DNA of 64,000 bases from positions 1-64,000 of the forward strand of contig NZ_JARUIU010000012.1 in the NCBI RefSeq assembly GCF_029667115.1. The letters are read 5' to 3'. The stretch's first letter is position 1. Every line of letters starts with the position of its first letter. This DNA is from Jeotgalibacillus sp. ET6. Its GTDB lineage: Bacteria > Bacillota > Bacilli > Bacillales > Jeotgalibacillaceae. Position numbers and translations under genes: made by a program. Below the pieces are notes generated by a model. That model worked only from the letters and a program-made list of their open reading frames with translations, was not told the DNA's origin and made no database searches. Below are positions 37,098 through 51,092 of the stretch, piece by piece.

Positions 37098-37934
37098 ATG
37101 AGAAAAAATAATATCTTCATTAAATGGATCGTCAATATCTTTTTCGTGTTTGTTGCATTGATTGCCTTGTTTCCTTTGATAAGCTTAATCGTTTCTTCTT
37201 TCCGCCCATCATCAGAATTGATGAGAAATGGAATTTCATTTTCATTTGTCTGGAGTGAGCTGTCACTCAGGAATTATATCCATATTTTCACGGAGTCCTC
37301 ATCCTACTGGCAATGGTACGGAAATAGCTTAATTATCTCAACCTTAACAATTGTGCTTTCCCTCTTCTTTTCTTCAATGGTCGGGTATGCACTTGCCGTT
37401 TACAAATTTAAAGGAAGAACCATCATCTTCCTTTCTGTTTTGATTATTATTATGATCCCGTTTGAAATTTTACTGCTGCCGTTATATCAATTAATGATTA
37501 ATTTGAATTTGATTAATACGTATACCGGCGTAATGCTTCCGTTAATTGTTGCCCCTGTAGCTGTGTTTTTCTTCAGACAATATGCCATGGGACTTCCGCT
37601 TGAATTAATGGATGCTGCGAGGATTGATGGATGCACCGAATACGGCATATTTTTCCGAATTATGTCGCCTTTAATGCTTCCCTCTTTTGCTGCGATGGCC
37701 ATATTGCAAGGGTTAAACAGCTGGAATAATTTCTTATGGCCGCTGCTGGTCATACGGTCAAATGATTTATTCACTTTACCTATAGGACTCGCTACATTAT
37801 TAACCCCATATGGGAATAATTACGACACGCTCATTGCAGGTTCTGTCATGACCATTATCCCGATCATCATACTCTTTATATTTTTCCAAAGGTATTTTGT
37901 TGAGGGACTGGCTTCCGGCAGTGTCAAGGGCTAA
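37098..37934 (+). CDS. araQ: Sugar ABC transporter permease (AraQ-like, MalG type)
   Basis: A 278-residue permease with six membrane segments. ATG at 37098 is preferred (AAAGAGGTGATG upstream); the frame opens earlier inside the previous gene. The EAA loop reads LMDAARIDGCTEYGIFFRIM with SPLMLPS after it. The C-terminus QRYFVEGLASGSVKG is typical of MalG-type subunits. It forms the importer with the preceding permease. Confidence 0.9.
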   Translation: MRKNNIFIKWIVNIFFVFVALIALFPLISLIVSSFRPSSELMRNGISFSFVWSELSLRNYIHIFTESSSYWQWYGNSLIISTLTIVLSLFFSSMVGYALAVYKFKGRTIIFLSVLIIIMIPFEILLLPLYQLMINLNLINTYTGVMLPLIVAPVAVFFFRQYAMGLPLELMDAARIDGCTEYGIFFRIMSPLMLPSFAAMAILQGLNSWNNFLWPLLVIRSNDLFTLPIGLATLLTPYGNNYDTLIAGSVMTIIPIIILFIFFQRYFVEGLASGSVKG

Positions 37935-37964
37935 GGGAATGAACAAAGAGGAAGGTGTTAAAGG

Positions 37965-40129
<2,165 letters not shown>

Positions 40130-40141
40130 TCAGGTTTAAAT

Positions 40142-40362
40142 GAGGCTGGGACAAAACTCAAAAAAGTTTTAAAAAAGAGGATGTATTTATTACTAGTAAT
40201 AGGTGAGCGGAGCGGAAGGTGGCGACTCCTGCAGGATATGACGGTTGCTTGAGACCCCGAAAGGCAAAGCCTGAGGAGGGCTCAGCGCCGTCCCTGCGGA
40301 AAGCGTCCACCTGAAGCGAAGTGAGCCGGTCAAAGAGCTTGAGACACTTTTGTCCCATGCTC
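40142..40362 (-). repeat. Dispersed GGGACAAAA repeat, copy 9 (reverse orientation)
   Basis: A full 221 bp copy in the opposite orientation to the others, starting 12 bp after the GH51 stop. GAGGCTGGGACAAAACTC is at the left and GAGACACTTTTGTCCCATGC at the right. The core, read on the minus strand, has CGCAGGGACGGCGCTGAGCC and TCCTGCAGGAGTCGCCACC. Confidence 0.92.
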
Positions 40363-40476
40363 TTTTTATTTTACTCTTAGAATCAGTCAAATTTTACAGA
40401 AGACGTTAGCCACCCCGAAAAAAGGGAAGAGGATAAGTGGATATTTAATTTCACACTAACTAAAGGAGTGGAGATT

Positions 40477-41367
40477 ATGAACAGCAGTCAATTTGATACG
40501 ATGAAAAATGGGAAAGGGTTTATCGCAGCACTTGACCAAAGCGGTGGAAGCACACCGAAAGCTCTTGCAGCGTATGGAGTGATGGAGGATGCTTACACAA
40601 ACGATGACGAGATGTTTGATCAGGTCCATGAAATGCGCACCCGTATTATTACTTCACCAGCGTTTGATTCCCGTCATATCCTTGGAACCATTTTATTCGA
40701 GCAGACGATGGACAGAGAAATCGAAGGAAAATATACTGCTGATTATCTTGCGGATAAAGGAATTGTACCGTTTTTAAAAGTGGATAAAGGACTTGCGGAT
40801 AAGGAAAACGGGGTTCAGCTTATGAAGCCGATTGATGATTTGGATGAGACACTGCGCCGTGCCAACGAACGGAATATTTTTGGTACAAAAATGCGCTCTG
40901 TCATTCATGAGGCAAATCCAAATGGCATAAAAGCTGTCGTGGAACAGCAATTTGACGTCGCAAAACAAATCATAGCAGCTGACCTGGTTCCAATCATTGA
41001 GCCAGAAGTAGATATTAACAGTAAGGACAAAGAAAAATGCGAGGAAATTTTACATGATGAATTGATGCAGCAGTTAAATGCGTTAGCTGAAAATGAATTC
41101 GTCATGCTTAAGCTTACGATTCCTACGAAAAACAATGCCTATAAATCACTGATTGAACACCCTCGTGTCCTTCGTGTCGTGGCACTTTCAGGAGGCTATT
41201 CGCGCGATGAGGCCAATGAGAAGCTGAAGCAAAATGACGGACTGATCGGAAGCTTTTCACGTGCGCTCGCAGCTGATTTGCGTGCCAATCATTCCGGAGA
41301 AGAATTCGATGAAGCATTGAAAACTGCGGTTGAATCCATTTATGATGCTTCTGTTAATAAACACTAA
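40477..41367 (+). CDS. fda: Class I fructose-bisphosphate aldolase
   Basis: A 296-residue protein. ATG at 40477 is favoured over an in-frame GTG nine bases earlier because AAAGGAG lies 8-14 bases before it. [20 protein letters not shown] opens the barrel, [11 protein letters not shown] carries a key lysine and [16 protein letters not shown] the Schiff-base lysine, matching small bacterial class I aldolases. It splits fructose-1,6-bisphosphate (and often related ketose phosphates). It sits alone between two repeat copies within the pentose region; it may simply be a housekeeping gene. Confidence 0.9.
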   Translation: MNSSQFDTMKNGKGFIAALDQSGGSTPKALAAYGVMEDAYTNDDEMFDQVHEMRTRIITSPAFDSRHILGTILFEQTMDREIEGKYTADYLADKGIVPFLKVDKGLADKENGVQLMKPIDDLDETLRRANERNIFGTKMRSVIHEANPNGIKAVVEQQFDVAKQIIAADLVPIIEPEVDINSKDKEKCEEILHDELMQQLNALAENEFVMLKLTIPTKNNAYKSLIEHPRVLRVVALSGGYSRDEANEKLKQNDGLIGSFSRALAADLRANHSGEEFDEALKTAVESIYDASVNKH

Positions 41368-41392
41368 CATTTTAAAAATGAAAATTTAAAAA

Positions 41393-41604
41393 GAGCTTGG
41401 GACAAAAGTGTCTCAAGCTCTTTGACCGGTTCGGCTGCGCTTCAGGCGGACGCTTTCCGCAGGGACGGCGCTAAGCCTTTTCAGGGCAGGGCCCTGTAAA
41501 GTCTCAGCTTGCCGTCACATCCTGCAGGAGTCGCCACCTTCCGCTCCGCTTACCTCATACGATTAATAAATACTATCTCATATTTGTAACTTTGTTCCTG
41601 CACC
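41393..41604 (+). repeat. Dispersed GGGACAAAA repeat, copy 10
   Basis: A 212 bp copy beginning 25 bp after the aldolase stop. Left end GAGCTTGGGACAAAAGTGTC with hairpin partner CTCAAGCTC; core CGCAGGGACGGCGCTAAGCC; right end decayed (CTTTGTTCCTGCACC). It fills most of the 316 bp gap before the xylanase. Confidence 0.9.
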
Positions 41605-41683
41605 AATAAGCAACAGAAAACCTAGCTCTTAGCTTCTGTTTAACGACTGGGTTAAAAGAACGGGTACTTTTCCCTCGATAAAG

Positions 41684-42916
<1,233 letters not shown>

Positions 42917-42974
42917 TCATTTGAAAAATAGGAACGACCCTCCTTGTTTAAAATTGGACTAGATATAGGAGCTT

Positions 42975-42988
42975 TGAAAGGGCTTACA
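42975..42988 (+). promoter_or_regulatory. cre-like site upstream of the xylanase
   Basis: TGAAAGGGCTTACA matches the cre consensus except for G in place of the central C. A related block, TGTAAGGGCTTACT (minus strand), lies ahead of the dehydrogenase operon at about 48.9 kb. The rest of the 305 bp between the xylanase start and the glucuronidase stop holds no gene. Confidence 0.35.
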
Positions 42989-43142
42989 TTAAACGATAAA
43001 TTTTTTTCTTTACATCTTATTACATTTTTATTATACCAATCTTATCTTTGTTTGGATATACAACAAACTAAATAGAACTAAAAATGATCGTATGGTCTTA
43101 GTTATCGTCTACTCTATTAAAATTAGTAGCGCTTTTCACACA

Positions 43143-43173
43143 AAGAGAGCGGCTCAGTCCAGCCGCTCTCTTT
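43143..43173. terminator. Terminator after the alpha-glucuronidase operon
   Basis: GAGAGCGGCT and AGCCGCTCTC form a 10 bp stem with a six-base loop, followed by T5 on the plus strand and a shorter T run on the minus strand. It begins about 10 bases beyond the glucuronidase stop codon. Confidence 0.75.
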
Positions 43174-43179
43174 TTCCTG

Positions 43180-45270
43180 CTATGAATAAATCTTTCTTCC
43201 CTTTACATCCTCTACACCTGATTTACGGTAAAAGTACGTATTAATAACATCCCTCCACTCTTTAGAATGGGCAAGCTGCTCCTCAAGGCGGTTTTGCACA
43301 TGATGAAAACGATATGAATCCACTTTATCCTGCAGCCGATTCCAGCCTGCAAGCACCGCTTCGACTTCTTCCACTCCCTCAAAATGAGTATTGTAAATGT
43401 GCTGAATAACCGTATCTCCTGATTTTAATTTATGACTATATGGAACGTGATGAAAAAAGAGGACAAGCTCATCTGGACAGCTCTTTAGTGACTCGTATAT
43501 TTCATAATTGGGTGAGAGATATTGTCCTGTGAATCCCGTTCCGCTTTTTTGTGTCCGGTTTACACCAGTGCCATCTCTATTGGAATAGTGATACGTTCCC
43601 CAGGCAGAAAATTCATAGCCTTCGATATCTGGTCCGTAATGATGGTTTGGTGCGATCATCCAGCCGACACCAAGTGGAGATGTGTATTTTTCATACGTTT
43701 TCCAAGATCCCATCAGCATTTCTGAAACCGTCTCTACTACTTCCCTGTCATTGCCGAATGTTAAACGGACTGCTTCCTCTGTTATTTGTTCAGTAGTCAG
43801 GTCGGGATTCCAGGTGAGCCGCCCGTATCCATAAAGATTGGCCTGAGCCAGTGTATGGCCTGTCCAATTGGCATCATTTCCTATATTTGAAACAGCAGCG
43901 ATTCCGCAGTGCGTTTGGGAAATCAGCGAGCCGCTGACAATATCCTTTACCTGCGACCCCTTCCCTTTTGCATACGTATCAAAGTTTAAAACTTCTTTCC
44001 ATTGCGGTATGAGGTAACAAAGATGCCGCTGTTGTCCGGTGTATTCCTGAGCGATCTGAAATTCAATCATCTGATTGGTCCTTTGAAGTCCGCCAATAAG
44101 CGGAGAAACCGGCTCCCGCACTTGGAAATCCATTGGACCATTTTTGATTTGAAGAACGACATTTTCACGGAAGTCGCCATCAATCGGCATAAAGTGGTCA
44201 TAGGCCGCTCTCGCTCTGTCTGTTTCCCGATCCCGCCAATCCTGCTTGCAATTGTAGACAAAGCAGCGCCAGATCACGATCCCTCCAAATGGTTCAAAGG
44301 CTTCCCCAAGCATATTCGCGCCATCTGCATGATTTCTGTTATATGTAAACGGCCCTGGCCGGTTTTCTGAATCTGCTTTTACTACGACTCCACCAAAATC
44401 AGGAATATAGTCGTAAATTCGTTCAGCCGTATTTCTCCACCACTTTCTTACATCTTCATCAAGCGGGTCAGCGGTGTCCAGGTCTCCAGTGGTAATAGGG
44501 CTTGCGTAATTAGCAGAAAGAAATGTTTTGATGCCGTATGCCCGAAAAATAGACGCCACCTTTTTTACATTGGGCAAAAACTTTTCCGTCACAAAATCCG
44601 TTTCATTTTGGTGAACATTCACATTGTTGATGGAAATAGCGTTGATGCCTGTTGAGGCCAATAAACGGGCATAATCTTTAATTCGTACTAAATTTCGTGA
44701 AAACCCAAGGTCCTTATAAAAGATGGACTCCCCAGCATACCCTCTTTCAACACTATTATCGCTGTTATCCCATTGATTGATCATTCTTAGCTGATTGACA
44801 GGAGATTCAGCAAGGTGAAGTCCTGATACGTTTTTTTCCATTTGGATGAGACGAAGCAAATGAAACACTCCGTACAGCAAACCCTTATCACAATAACCCA
44901 CCACATACATGCGATTGTGCTCCTGATGCAGAATATATCCCTCTGGTCTTAATTCGTCAGTTGAAAAACCGTCAGGCAGGATCTCCTTTTCGTCCTTTGT
45001 TGCGAAAATGATTCCTGCCTTGTCCCCTCCGTGCAAAACGATTTTTGGCTGTGTGCCTGTCATAGAAAACAACGCCTGACTTATTTCATTCAGAGCCGAA
45101 GTACGAATTTCTGATAAACCAGTCAAGGCAACTTCCTCTAAAAAAAGACGACTTTTGTCTATGTACTCTTTTTTTACCGGACTATATTGAAGCCAAGCCT
45201 TATAACTGCTCGTTTGTTCTTTTTCTATATCATCATTAATCAGACTTGCAGATGGTTCAAACAACATCAT
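43180..45270 (-). CDS. aguA: GH67 alpha-glucuronidase
   Basis: A 696-residue intracellular enzyme. ATG at 45270 follows AAAAGGAG; the frame runs 16 codons further up without a better signal. The acid residue is E302 in [18 protein letters not shown]. The paired acids D381 ([11 protein letters not shown]) and E409 (QIAQEYTGQ) are 28 residues apart, as in Geobacillus AguA. It removes 4-O-methylglucuronic acid from the ends of aldouronic acids made by the xylanase. Last gene of the operon dehydrogenase, GntR, GH43, GH67. Confidence 0.95.
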   Translation of the reverse strand: MMLFEPSASLINDDIEKEQTSSYKAWLQYSPVKKEYIDKSRLFLEEVALTGLSEIRTSALNEISQALFSMTGTQPKIVLHGGDKAGIIFATKDEKEILPDGFSTDELRPEGYILHQEHNRMYVVGYCDKGLLYGVFHLLRLIQMEKNVSGLHLAESPVNQLRMINQWDNSDNSVERGYAGESIFYKDLGFSRNLVRIKDYARLLASTGINAISINNVNVHQNETDFVTEKFLPNVKKVASIFRAYGIKTFLSANYASPITTGDLDTADPLDEDVRKWWRNTAERIYDYIPDFGGVVVKADSENRPGPFTYNRNHADGANMLGEAFEPFGGIVIWRCFVYNCKQDWRDRETDRARAAYDHFMPIDGDFRENVVLQIKNGPMDFQVREPVSPLIGGLQRTNQMIEFQIAQEYTGQQRHLCYLIPQWKEVLNFDTYAKGKGSQVKDIVSGSLISQTHCGIAAVSNIGNDANWTGHTLAQANLYGYGRLTWNPDLTTEQITEEAVRLTFGNDREVVETVSEMLMGSWKTYEKYTSPLGVGWMIAPNHHYGPDIEGYEFSAWGTYHYSNRDGTGVNRTQKSGTGFTGQYLSPNYEIYESLKSCPDELVLFFHHVPYSHKLKSGDTVIQHIYNTHFEGVEEVEAVLAGWNRLQDKVDSYRFHHVQNRLEEQLAHSKEWRDVINTYFYRKSGVEDVKGRKIYS

Positions 45271-45314
45271 TGAACAGTCTCCTTTTATAAGAGTTGATTT
45301 GATTTGCATCTTTT

Positions 45315-46940
45315 TCAAAGATGAAGTGTGCTGCCTTTACCCGTTTCCTGACCTGTAGTTTCCTTCTTTTGTTCCTTATAAATAAAATAATCAAAGTCTG
45401 CTTCTTTTCTGCCGCCGCTGAGATCCTGACAGGCCATCCCTACAAATGTGCCCGTAAAACGCACCTGCTTGGCAGAGTCGTCTGACATATGTGTGATATC
45501 AATTAAGGGACCTGCCTGCTGCCAATCCTCGTCATGCTGACGGTAATAGAATGCAAGCATGCCGTCCTGAACCTCACCCCTAAGCTTCACTTCTTCCTGA
45601 TCTTTTAATGGAATAAACGCTTCTGTCAGTTCGTCGTATTCTCCGTATTTCGTCTGGATGATGCCAAGACATTTCCCTGCTTCTTCACGATGCGTGATAT
45701 GCAGGTACACATGATCAATCGTATCGTAATAAAATAGGAGGCCGGCCATTTGCTGAAAATGCTCCGGTTCAAATGCGACAGAGGTTTCCACTTCAATTTT
45801 AAATGCCTGCTGGCGGCGGGCGATTATACTTTGCTCGTGCATTGAGCTTAACGATTCTCTACCCTTCAGACGCAAATACCCCGGTCGTTCAGATAGCGAC
45901 ATCCAGGAGGAATCCATGGGAACACGAAGAGAATTCCACTGGCTGCCCAGCGTTTCCCCGCTAAAATCGTCTGCTGCAGGCTCAGGTTCAAATGGATGCT
46001 CCGGAAGATCAGGCCCTTGCACAACGACTTCCGGTGACTTTGAACCGTGCGAAAGCCGAAGCCAGCCGTCGTCCGTCCAATCACAGCGCTGGATAAAAGT
46101 CTCGCGTCCCAATATGCAGCGCTTATCCTTTAATGGACGCCCGCCAAGGTGAACAAGATACCATTCCCCATTCTGCGTCTCCACGAGGCTGCCATGTCCC
46201 GCCTTTTGAATGTCAAGGTGATCTTTTCCGGCTGAAGTAATTAAAGGATAATCTTCATCCACTTCGTAGGGTCCATCAATCGTTTTTGAGCGCGCCAATG
46301 TCGCTGCATGATTATATTCTGTACCGCCCTCTGCCGTTAATAGATAGTAATAGTCACCTTTTTGATAAAGATGTGGACCTTCAGTCATTCTCAAATCCGT
46401 TCCTTTGAAAATATTTTTAACCGGACCTACCAGTTTTTTCTCCTGTGCAGAATACTCCTGAAGGACAATCCCGCCAAATGAGTGGTTTCCTTTCCGGTAA
46501 TCCCAGATCATATTAACAAACCACTTTTTTCCGTCTCGGTCATGAAAAAGCGAGGGATCAAAACCGCTGCTGTTTAAATAAACAGGCTCAGACCAAGGTC
46601 CTTCAATCGATTCTGCGGTTACTAAATAATTGTGAGTATCTTTATAAGCACCATGCCACGATTTTACGTCTGTGTATATTAAATAAAACAGACCGTCCTG
46701 ATAACTGAGACACGGAGCCCAAACTCCGCCGGAATTAATATTCCCTTTCATATCCAGCTGGGATTTTCGTGAAAGCGGACTGGAGATAAACCGCCAGTTT
46801 TTCAAGTCCTTTGAATGGTGAATCCTGACTCCAGGAAACCATTCAAATGTTGATGTGGCGATGTAGTAGTCATCTCCTACACGCAGAATGGAAGGATCGG
46901 GGTGAAAACCGGGTAAAATTGGATTTGTAATGCTTGTCAT
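45315..46940 (-). CDS. xynB: GH43 beta-xylosidase
   Basis: A 541-residue intracellular enzyme. The five-bladed propeller has the base D15 in [11 protein letters not shown], the second acid D128 in GFDPSLFHD and the general acid E187 in [11 protein letters not shown], the spacing of GH43 subfamily 11 xylosidases such as XynB3. A C-terminal beta-sandwich follows (about residues 320-530). It releases xylose from short xylooligomers. Its stop is 44 bp before the glucuronidase start. With the GH120 enzyme the window has two unrelated beta-xylosidases. Confidence 0.94.
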   Translation of the reverse strand: MTSITNPILPGFHPDPSILRVGDDYYIATSTFEWFPGVRIHHSKDLKNWRFISSPLSRKSQLDMKGNINSGGVWAPCLSYQDGLFYLIYTDVKSWHGAYKDTHNYLVTAESIEGPWSEPVYLNSSGFDPSLFHDRDGKKWFVNMIWDYRKGNHSFGGIVLQEYSAQEKKLVGPVKNIFKGTDLRMTEGPHLYQKGDYYYLLTAEGGTEYNHAATLARSKTIDGPYEVDEDYPLITSAGKDHLDIQKAGHGSLVETQNGEWYLVHLGGRPLKDKRCILGRETFIQRCDWTDDGWLRLSHGSKSPEVVVQGPDLPEHPFEPEPAADDFSGETLGSQWNSLRVPMDSSWMSLSERPGYLRLKGRESLSSMHEQSIIARRQQAFKIEVETSVAFEPEHFQQMAGLLFYYDTIDHVYLHITHREEAGKCLGIIQTKYGEYDELTEAFIPLKDQEEVKLRGEVQDGMLAFYYRQHDEDWQQAGPLIDITHMSDDSAKQVRFTGTFVGMACQDLSGGRKEADFDYFIYKEQKKETTGQETGKGSTLHL

Positions 46941-47005
46941 TATTTTCTCATCCTTTCAAAAAGTACTTGAATAAGTTTTAACGTTTTTAAACATGGAATT
47001 TTATT

Positions 47006-47707
47006 TTAGGATTGCTGAAACGAATGAACGTAATTGTAAAAATAGTGCGGGTACTTTTCTGCAATGGTTCCTTTTTCAAAATCGACAAGGTGAAGATGAG
47101 CCTCCATCAGTTCCTCAGCATCCTCTGCTTTTTTCTCAGTAATCATTTTAAAGATTTCAATATGCTGATTGACGATAACCTTCCAATCCAATCCTTCAGT
47201 GTGCAGCCTGAGCATGCGCAGCCGGATAAACTGTGTATTCATATGCTGAATCAGCTCCCACGTCCTGCCTTTATTGCATCCTTGAAAAAGAAGCCTGTGA
47301 AATTCTTCATCCAGCTCAAACATTCTTGTGAAATCCTTTTGAATACTGAATTCCTGCATGGCCAAATTGGTTTCCAGCTTAAGCAGGTGGTCATCATTGA
47401 AGGATCTGCATGCTTCTGAAACAATGGCCTTCTCCAGCTTTTCACGGACAAACCGCCCCTCCTCCACAAGATTCATATCGATTCTTGATACAAGCGTTCC
47501 ACTTTGAGGAATAATCTCTATCAGCCCATCCTCTGACAGCTTTAAAAATGCTTCTCTTACAGGCGTCCTGCTTACATCAAATTTCTTTGAAATCTCCATC
47601 TCTGAAATCTTGGTCATCGGCTCAAGTTTTAAGGTTAAAATCTCCTGTTTCACCTTTTCATACACAGAGTCTCTAATTGACATTTTTTTCTTTTTTTGTC
47701 CGATCAC
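47006..47707 (-). CDS. GntR-family regulator (FadR/FCD type)
   Basis: A 233-residue protein with GTG start behind TGGAGAGG. Residues 8-75 are the winged HTH (ISKKFDVSRTPVREAFLKLS, DGLIEIIPQSGTLVS). Residues 85-215 are an all-helical FCD sensor with ELDEEFHRLLFQ, which carries the metal-site acid and histidine. Regulators of this kind respond to sugar acids or other carboxylates. It is the second gene of the operon and the perfect 20 bp palindrome in the promoter is its most likely operator, giving self-control. The ligand may be a glucuronate- or xylonate-type acid (inference). Confidence 0.87.
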   Translation of the reverse strand: MIGQKKKKMSIRDSVYEKVKQEILTLKLEPMTKISEMEISKKFDVSRTPVREAFLKLSEDGLIEIIPQSGTLVSRIDMNLVEEGRFVREKLEKAIVSEACRSFNDDHLLKLETNLAMQEFSIQKDFTRMFELDEEFHRLLFQGCNKGRTWELIQHMNTQFIRLRMLRLHTEGLDWKVIVNQHIEIFKMITEKKAEDAEELMEAHLHLVDFEKGTIAEKYPHYFYNYVHSFQQS

Positions 47708-47741
47708 ATAAACCTCTCCATTGCTCTGCTTATTTTTTTGC

Positions 47742-48833
47742 TCACACAGTATCTGAATAGGGACTTTCCATTTTTGAAGGCGTTTGACCAGGATAAATCA
47801 TGATTTTCACACTGTTATCCTTCTGATGTTCAGCAATTTCAAGCGCCTCTTTTATTCGATCAAGGGGAAATGAATGGGTGATCACTTCATTCAGCTTGCT
47901 TTTTCCGCCAGCAAGTGCACGAATCGCTTTTTCGTATACATTTGCATATCTGAAAATGCCGAACAGATCCAGCTCTGAATCAATCACATGATTTAAATTT
48001 ACAGGGATCGTTTCTTCCTGCGTCATGCCGATAAAAACGACTCGCCCTCCCCGCTTAACACAATGAACAGCTTCGCCCATTGCAAACCGGTTTCCCGAGG
48101 TTTCCACACAAATGTCCGCACCCTCTCCATTCACAACCTCCTTTATCCTCTGCGGTATAGTCTCCGCTGAAGGATCAAAAACCTGATCAACACCCATCTC
48201 CAGTGCAAGCTGACGACGCGCAGGCACCACATCGCTGGCGTAAATAGTTGTTACGCCAAAAGCCTGAGCGGCCTGAACAGCCAGTAAACCGATCGGTCCA
48301 AGTCCACTGATAAAAAGAACATCTCCTGCCTTTACATTTCCCCTGGACATGGCATGGAACCCGACTGAAAACGGCTCCAGCAAAGCCCCTTCCTCATAGG
48401 TCATTTCTTCAGGCAGCTTGTAAGCAAAATCACTTCGCACTACTGCATATTCTGCCCACGCTCCATCAAAAGGAGGGGTGGCCATAAATTCTACATCCGG
48501 ACATAAATTATATCTCCCGGACTTACAGTAGCTGCATTTTCCACATGCAACGCCAGGTTCAATAGCTACCCGGTCTCCAATTGACAGACTGGACACGTTT
48601 TCTCCTGCTTCCACCACGTCGCCTGCTGCCTCATGCCCTAAAATAATTGGTTCTTCAACCACATATCTGCCAATCCTGCCATGTGAGTAATAATGTACAT
48701 CAGATCCACAAATACCAATGCAATGAATTCTAATCAGTACTTCGTCAGGACCAGGAACTGGCCGTGTAACCTCTTTTACAGCAATTTCATAGGGCTTTTC
48801 CAATACTGCAGCTTTCATTTTTTCTGCTATCAT
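47742..48833 (-). CDS. Zinc-dependent polyol/sorbitol-type dehydrogenase (MDR family)
   Basis: A 363-residue protein; ATG at 48833 follows CAGGAGGTAAAA. The catalytic zinc site shows in GICGSDVHYYSHGRIG and GHEAAGDV; four cysteines of the structural zinc in CGKCSYCKSGRYNLC; the NAD site in SGLGPIGLLAVQAAQAFG. This is the sorbitol/xylitol/L-iditol dehydrogenase branch. In a xylan operon candidate substrates are xylitol, arabitol, xylose (to xylonolactone) or uronate-derived polyols. The substrate cannot be read from the sequence. First gene of the operon. Confidence 0.85.
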   Translation of the reverse strand: MIAEKMKAAVLEKPYEIAVKEVTRPVPGPDEVLIRIHCIGICGSDVHYYSHGRIGRYVVEEPIILGHEAAGDVVEAGENVSSLSIGDRVAIEPGVACGKCSYCKSGRYNLCPDVEFMATPPFDGAWAEYAVVRSDFAYKLPEEMTYEEGALLEPFSVGFHAMSRGNVKAGDVLFISGLGPIGLLAVQAAQAFGVTTIYASDVVPARRQLALEMGVDQVFDPSAETIPQRIKEVVNGEGADICVETSGNRFAMGEAVHCVKRGGRVVFIGMTQEETIPVNLNHVIDSELDLFGIFRYANVYEKAIRALAGGKSKLNEVITHSFPLDRIKEALEIAEHQKDNSVKIMIYPGQTPSKMESPYSDTV

Positions 48834-48913
48834 TTTTACCTCCTGTTTTCTGAACAATTTATTTACACTCTTAAATGGCTTACGGTTTCAGCAAAGTAAG
48901 CCCTTACAAATTC

Positions 48914-48941
48914 ATAGTATAACTAGTATACTAGTTATCAA
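48914..48941 (-). promoter_or_regulatory. Promoter with 20 bp palindromic operator of the dehydrogenase-GntR-xynB-aguA operon
   Basis: On the minus strand TTGATA (48941-48936) and TACTAT (48919-48914) are 16 bp apart. The perfect palindrome ATAACTAGTATACTAGTTAT (48919-48938) fills the spacer and touches both hexamers, an ideal repressor site. The half-site spacing and AT-rich symmetry suit a dimeric GntR/FCD protein. A cre-like GTAAGGGCTTAC follows just after the -10. Confidence 0.75.
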
Positions 48942-49015
48942 CGCAGAACAAAACCGTTTTTATTTATCTATTTTAAATATTCACAAAATATTTTTAAGTA
49001 AAGGCTTTTTAGAAC

Positions 49016-49045
49016 AAAAAAAGAAGTCCTTTCAGACTTCTTTTA
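49016..49045 (-). terminator. Terminator after the vWA lipoprotein gene
   Basis: On the minus strand AAAAGAAGTC, a short loop and GACTTC lead into T7, a few bases beyond the stop codon. Confidence 0.75.
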
Positions 49046-49051
49046 TCGTCT

Positions 49052-50491
49052 TTATTCTTCCTGCTCGTCCTTCAGTTTTTCCATTCGCTCTGCCCACTCG
49101 TTAATCTCTGCATCAATGCGGTCTGCTTCTTCTTCCACATCCGACAATTTTTCTTCTTTCTTGTCCTGTATCAACTCTCGTTTGAGATCATCCTGAGCAT
49201 CTATCAGTTCTGTTGCTTCCTGGGCAGTTTCTTCTGATATGATTTCTTCATTTTTCATTACAGTAACCGCTCTTTTCAAGCGTGCTTTTTCCCGATCCAG
49301 CGCAAACCCTAAACTCATGGCCGTATCATTAATCTCAAGCTTCTGAAACGGCAAAGCAAAGCCGGTCCTTGGAGAAGATAAGGTTTTATTTAGAATTTCC
49401 ATGTCACTCGGAACCCAGGTTTTTCGCATACTATTTTGAAGCTCTTCGGCAGTATCTGCGCCTAAATATTCTCCTGAGCCAGCCTCTGCTACTTTCTTCA
49501 GCTGTTCTTCTGACTCCGCATCTACAGAAAATCCAATAATGTTAACCGTGCGATCTTCTCTGTCCTTCACCAAAGCTGCCGCCTCTGCTATCGGATCTCC
49601 GCCGCAGGTCTCCATCCCATCGCTGACAACAAACACAGTCAATTTTCCTTCATACTGACTGCTATCTTCCCTGGCAGTCTTTATTGCTTCAGCTAAAGGA
49701 GTCCACCCTTTTGCTTCAATATTACTTACCGACTTATAAAATGCCTCTTCATTATATGTTCCCATTGGAACCGTTTCATCAATAACAGAACAGGAAAGCT
49801 CACGATCTTCATCTTCCTGTGTTCCTTCATGTCCGTACACATAAAGCGACACCTCACTCGCAGCACCAATGGTCTTGCCAAAATCAAGTACAGCATCTTT
49901 TGCCACCCGCATTTTCTGTTCTCCACCTGCTTCTAAAAGCATACTGGAACTGGCATCCAATAAAATCATGGCGTGAGCAGGCGGTTCTTCTCCTTCCTGG
50001 GAAGCTTTCATTTCTTCTGGCTCAGGTAAAAGCGGAGCTGAAAAACTTGGCTCTAATGCTTCCAATTTTTCAGCCAGTGTTCCTACCGCCCCATTACCGA
50101 GATAATAGTGAAGTTCCGCAAGCAGGCGCTCTGCACTCTCCCACTCTTGCTTTTCGTTCATTTGGGCTATAAATTCCTCTTCAATTCCATCTAGAGGGTT
50201 GGCCGAGGCAAAAACATTTGTTTCCTTTTCATATGTAAAATCGCTGGTCAGTTTTCCGCTTGAAACGGCTGTTAAATCCTCGAACGTTTCAGCAAGAGGA
50301 ACCGTTTCACTCCTGTTTGCATCCTGGTTGTCAGCTACTGTCTTCCCATCTTCTTTCTCCGGTACGTCTTCCATTACTTCTTCTGTCGGCTCGCTTGTTT
50401 CTTCTTGTACTTGCGCTGTGTTCTCACTTTCTTCACTTGTGCAAGCCGAAAGCAGTGCTGCAGCAAATAAAAGGTACATCCATTTTTTCAT
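49052..50491 (-). CDS. von Willebrand factor A domain lipoprotein
   Basis: A 479-residue surface lipoprotein. ATG at 50491 follows TTGGAGGCGG; the signal peptide MKKWMYLLFAAALLSAC puts the lipidated cysteine at 17. A glutamate-rich linker follows to about residue 60. The vWA domain (about 170-370) has the metal site MILLDASSSM, GWTPLAEAI and VVSDGMETCGG. The C-terminal 110 residues are a charged coiled-coil region (QDDLKRELIQDKKEEKLSDV). B. subtilis YwmC/YwmD are shorter relatives. It probably mediates metal-dependent protein contacts at the cell surface. Role unknown. Confidence 0.83.
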   Translation of the reverse strand: MKKWMYLLFAAALLSACTSEESENTAQVQEETSEPTEEVMEDVPEKEDGKTVADNQDANRSETVPLAETFEDLTAVSSGKLTSDFTYEKETNVFASANPLDGIEEEFIAQMNEKQEWESAERLLAELHYYLGNGAVGTLAEKLEALEPSFSAPLLPEPEEMKASQEGEEPPAHAMILLDASSSMLLEAGGEQKMRVAKDAVLDFGKTIGAASEVSLYVYGHEGTQEDEDRELSCSVIDETVPMGTYNEEAFYKSVSNIEAKGWTPLAEAIKTAREDSSQYEGKLTVFVVSDGMETCGGDPIAEAAALVKDREDRTVNIIGFSVDAESEEQLKKVAEAGSGEYLGADTAEELQNSMRKTWVPSDMEILNKTLSSPRTGFALPFQKLEINDTAMSLGFALDREKARLKRAVTVMKNEEIISEETAQEATELIDAQDDLKRELIQDKKEEKLSDVEEEADRIDAEINEWAERMEKLKDEQEE

Positions 50492-50654
50492 TACTTCCGC
50501 CTCCAATCTTTTCTATATACGGTAAATGATCCATATTTGTTTCAACTTTTCATTAAAACATCTGAATAGTCTATTATTTTTGACTAATATAGTTTGAAAT
50601 GCGATAAATGAGAGAGTACGTTCTAATTGAACTTGAATGAAAGAGGTGCTGTAC

Positions 50655-51092
50655 ATGACTGCTAAAAAACCGAAAGAAATCAGTGCAGACGGATCCTTTA
50701 AACGTCAAACGAACCGCTTTACTACTCCTTTTGGATCAAATGAAGGCGACCTGCCTGTTGAAAGCGGACGATACCGTCTTCTATGGTCCCCTGCCTGTCC
50801 ATGGGCGCACCGTGCCGTCATCGTTCGAAAGGTGCTGGGGCTCGATGACGCCATCAGCTTAGGCACTGCAAGTCCGATGCGACCGGCAATCGGCCGTGTG
50901 GATTGGGAATTTTCATTAGATGAACACCACCGTGATCCTATTCTTGATATTCAATATGTCAGCGAGGTGTATTCCAACGCTGATCCGGACTATGAAGGAC
51001 GGCCAACCGTACCCGTGATGGTGGATATGGAGAGCAAAAAAGCGGTTAACAATGATTTCACTGACAATAACAAACATGAAAAAACCGTCTAA
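50655..51092 (+). pseudogene. Truncated glutathionyl-hydroquinone reductase (GST-like, ECM4/YqjG type)
   Basis: ATG at 50655 follows AAAGAGGTG. The first 135 residues look intact: SGRYRLLWSPACPWAHRAVI with the catalytic cysteine in SPACPWAHR, and a GRPTVPVMVDMESKKAVNND block. Full-length members are about 310-330 residues and continue from this block into the helical GST domain. Here the frame leaves the family after AVNNDF, adds eleven unrelated residues and stops. A strong hairpin overlaps the new end. The gene has lost its 3' two-thirds at the left edge of the mobile island and is unlikely to work. Confidence 0.8.

Noticed and set aside
40158-40390. Open frames inside the dispersed repeats (for example those reading RAWDKSVSSS)
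   Set aside because: They recur at each repeat copy, lack ribosome binding sites, and change frame between copies; they follow the repeat, not a protein.
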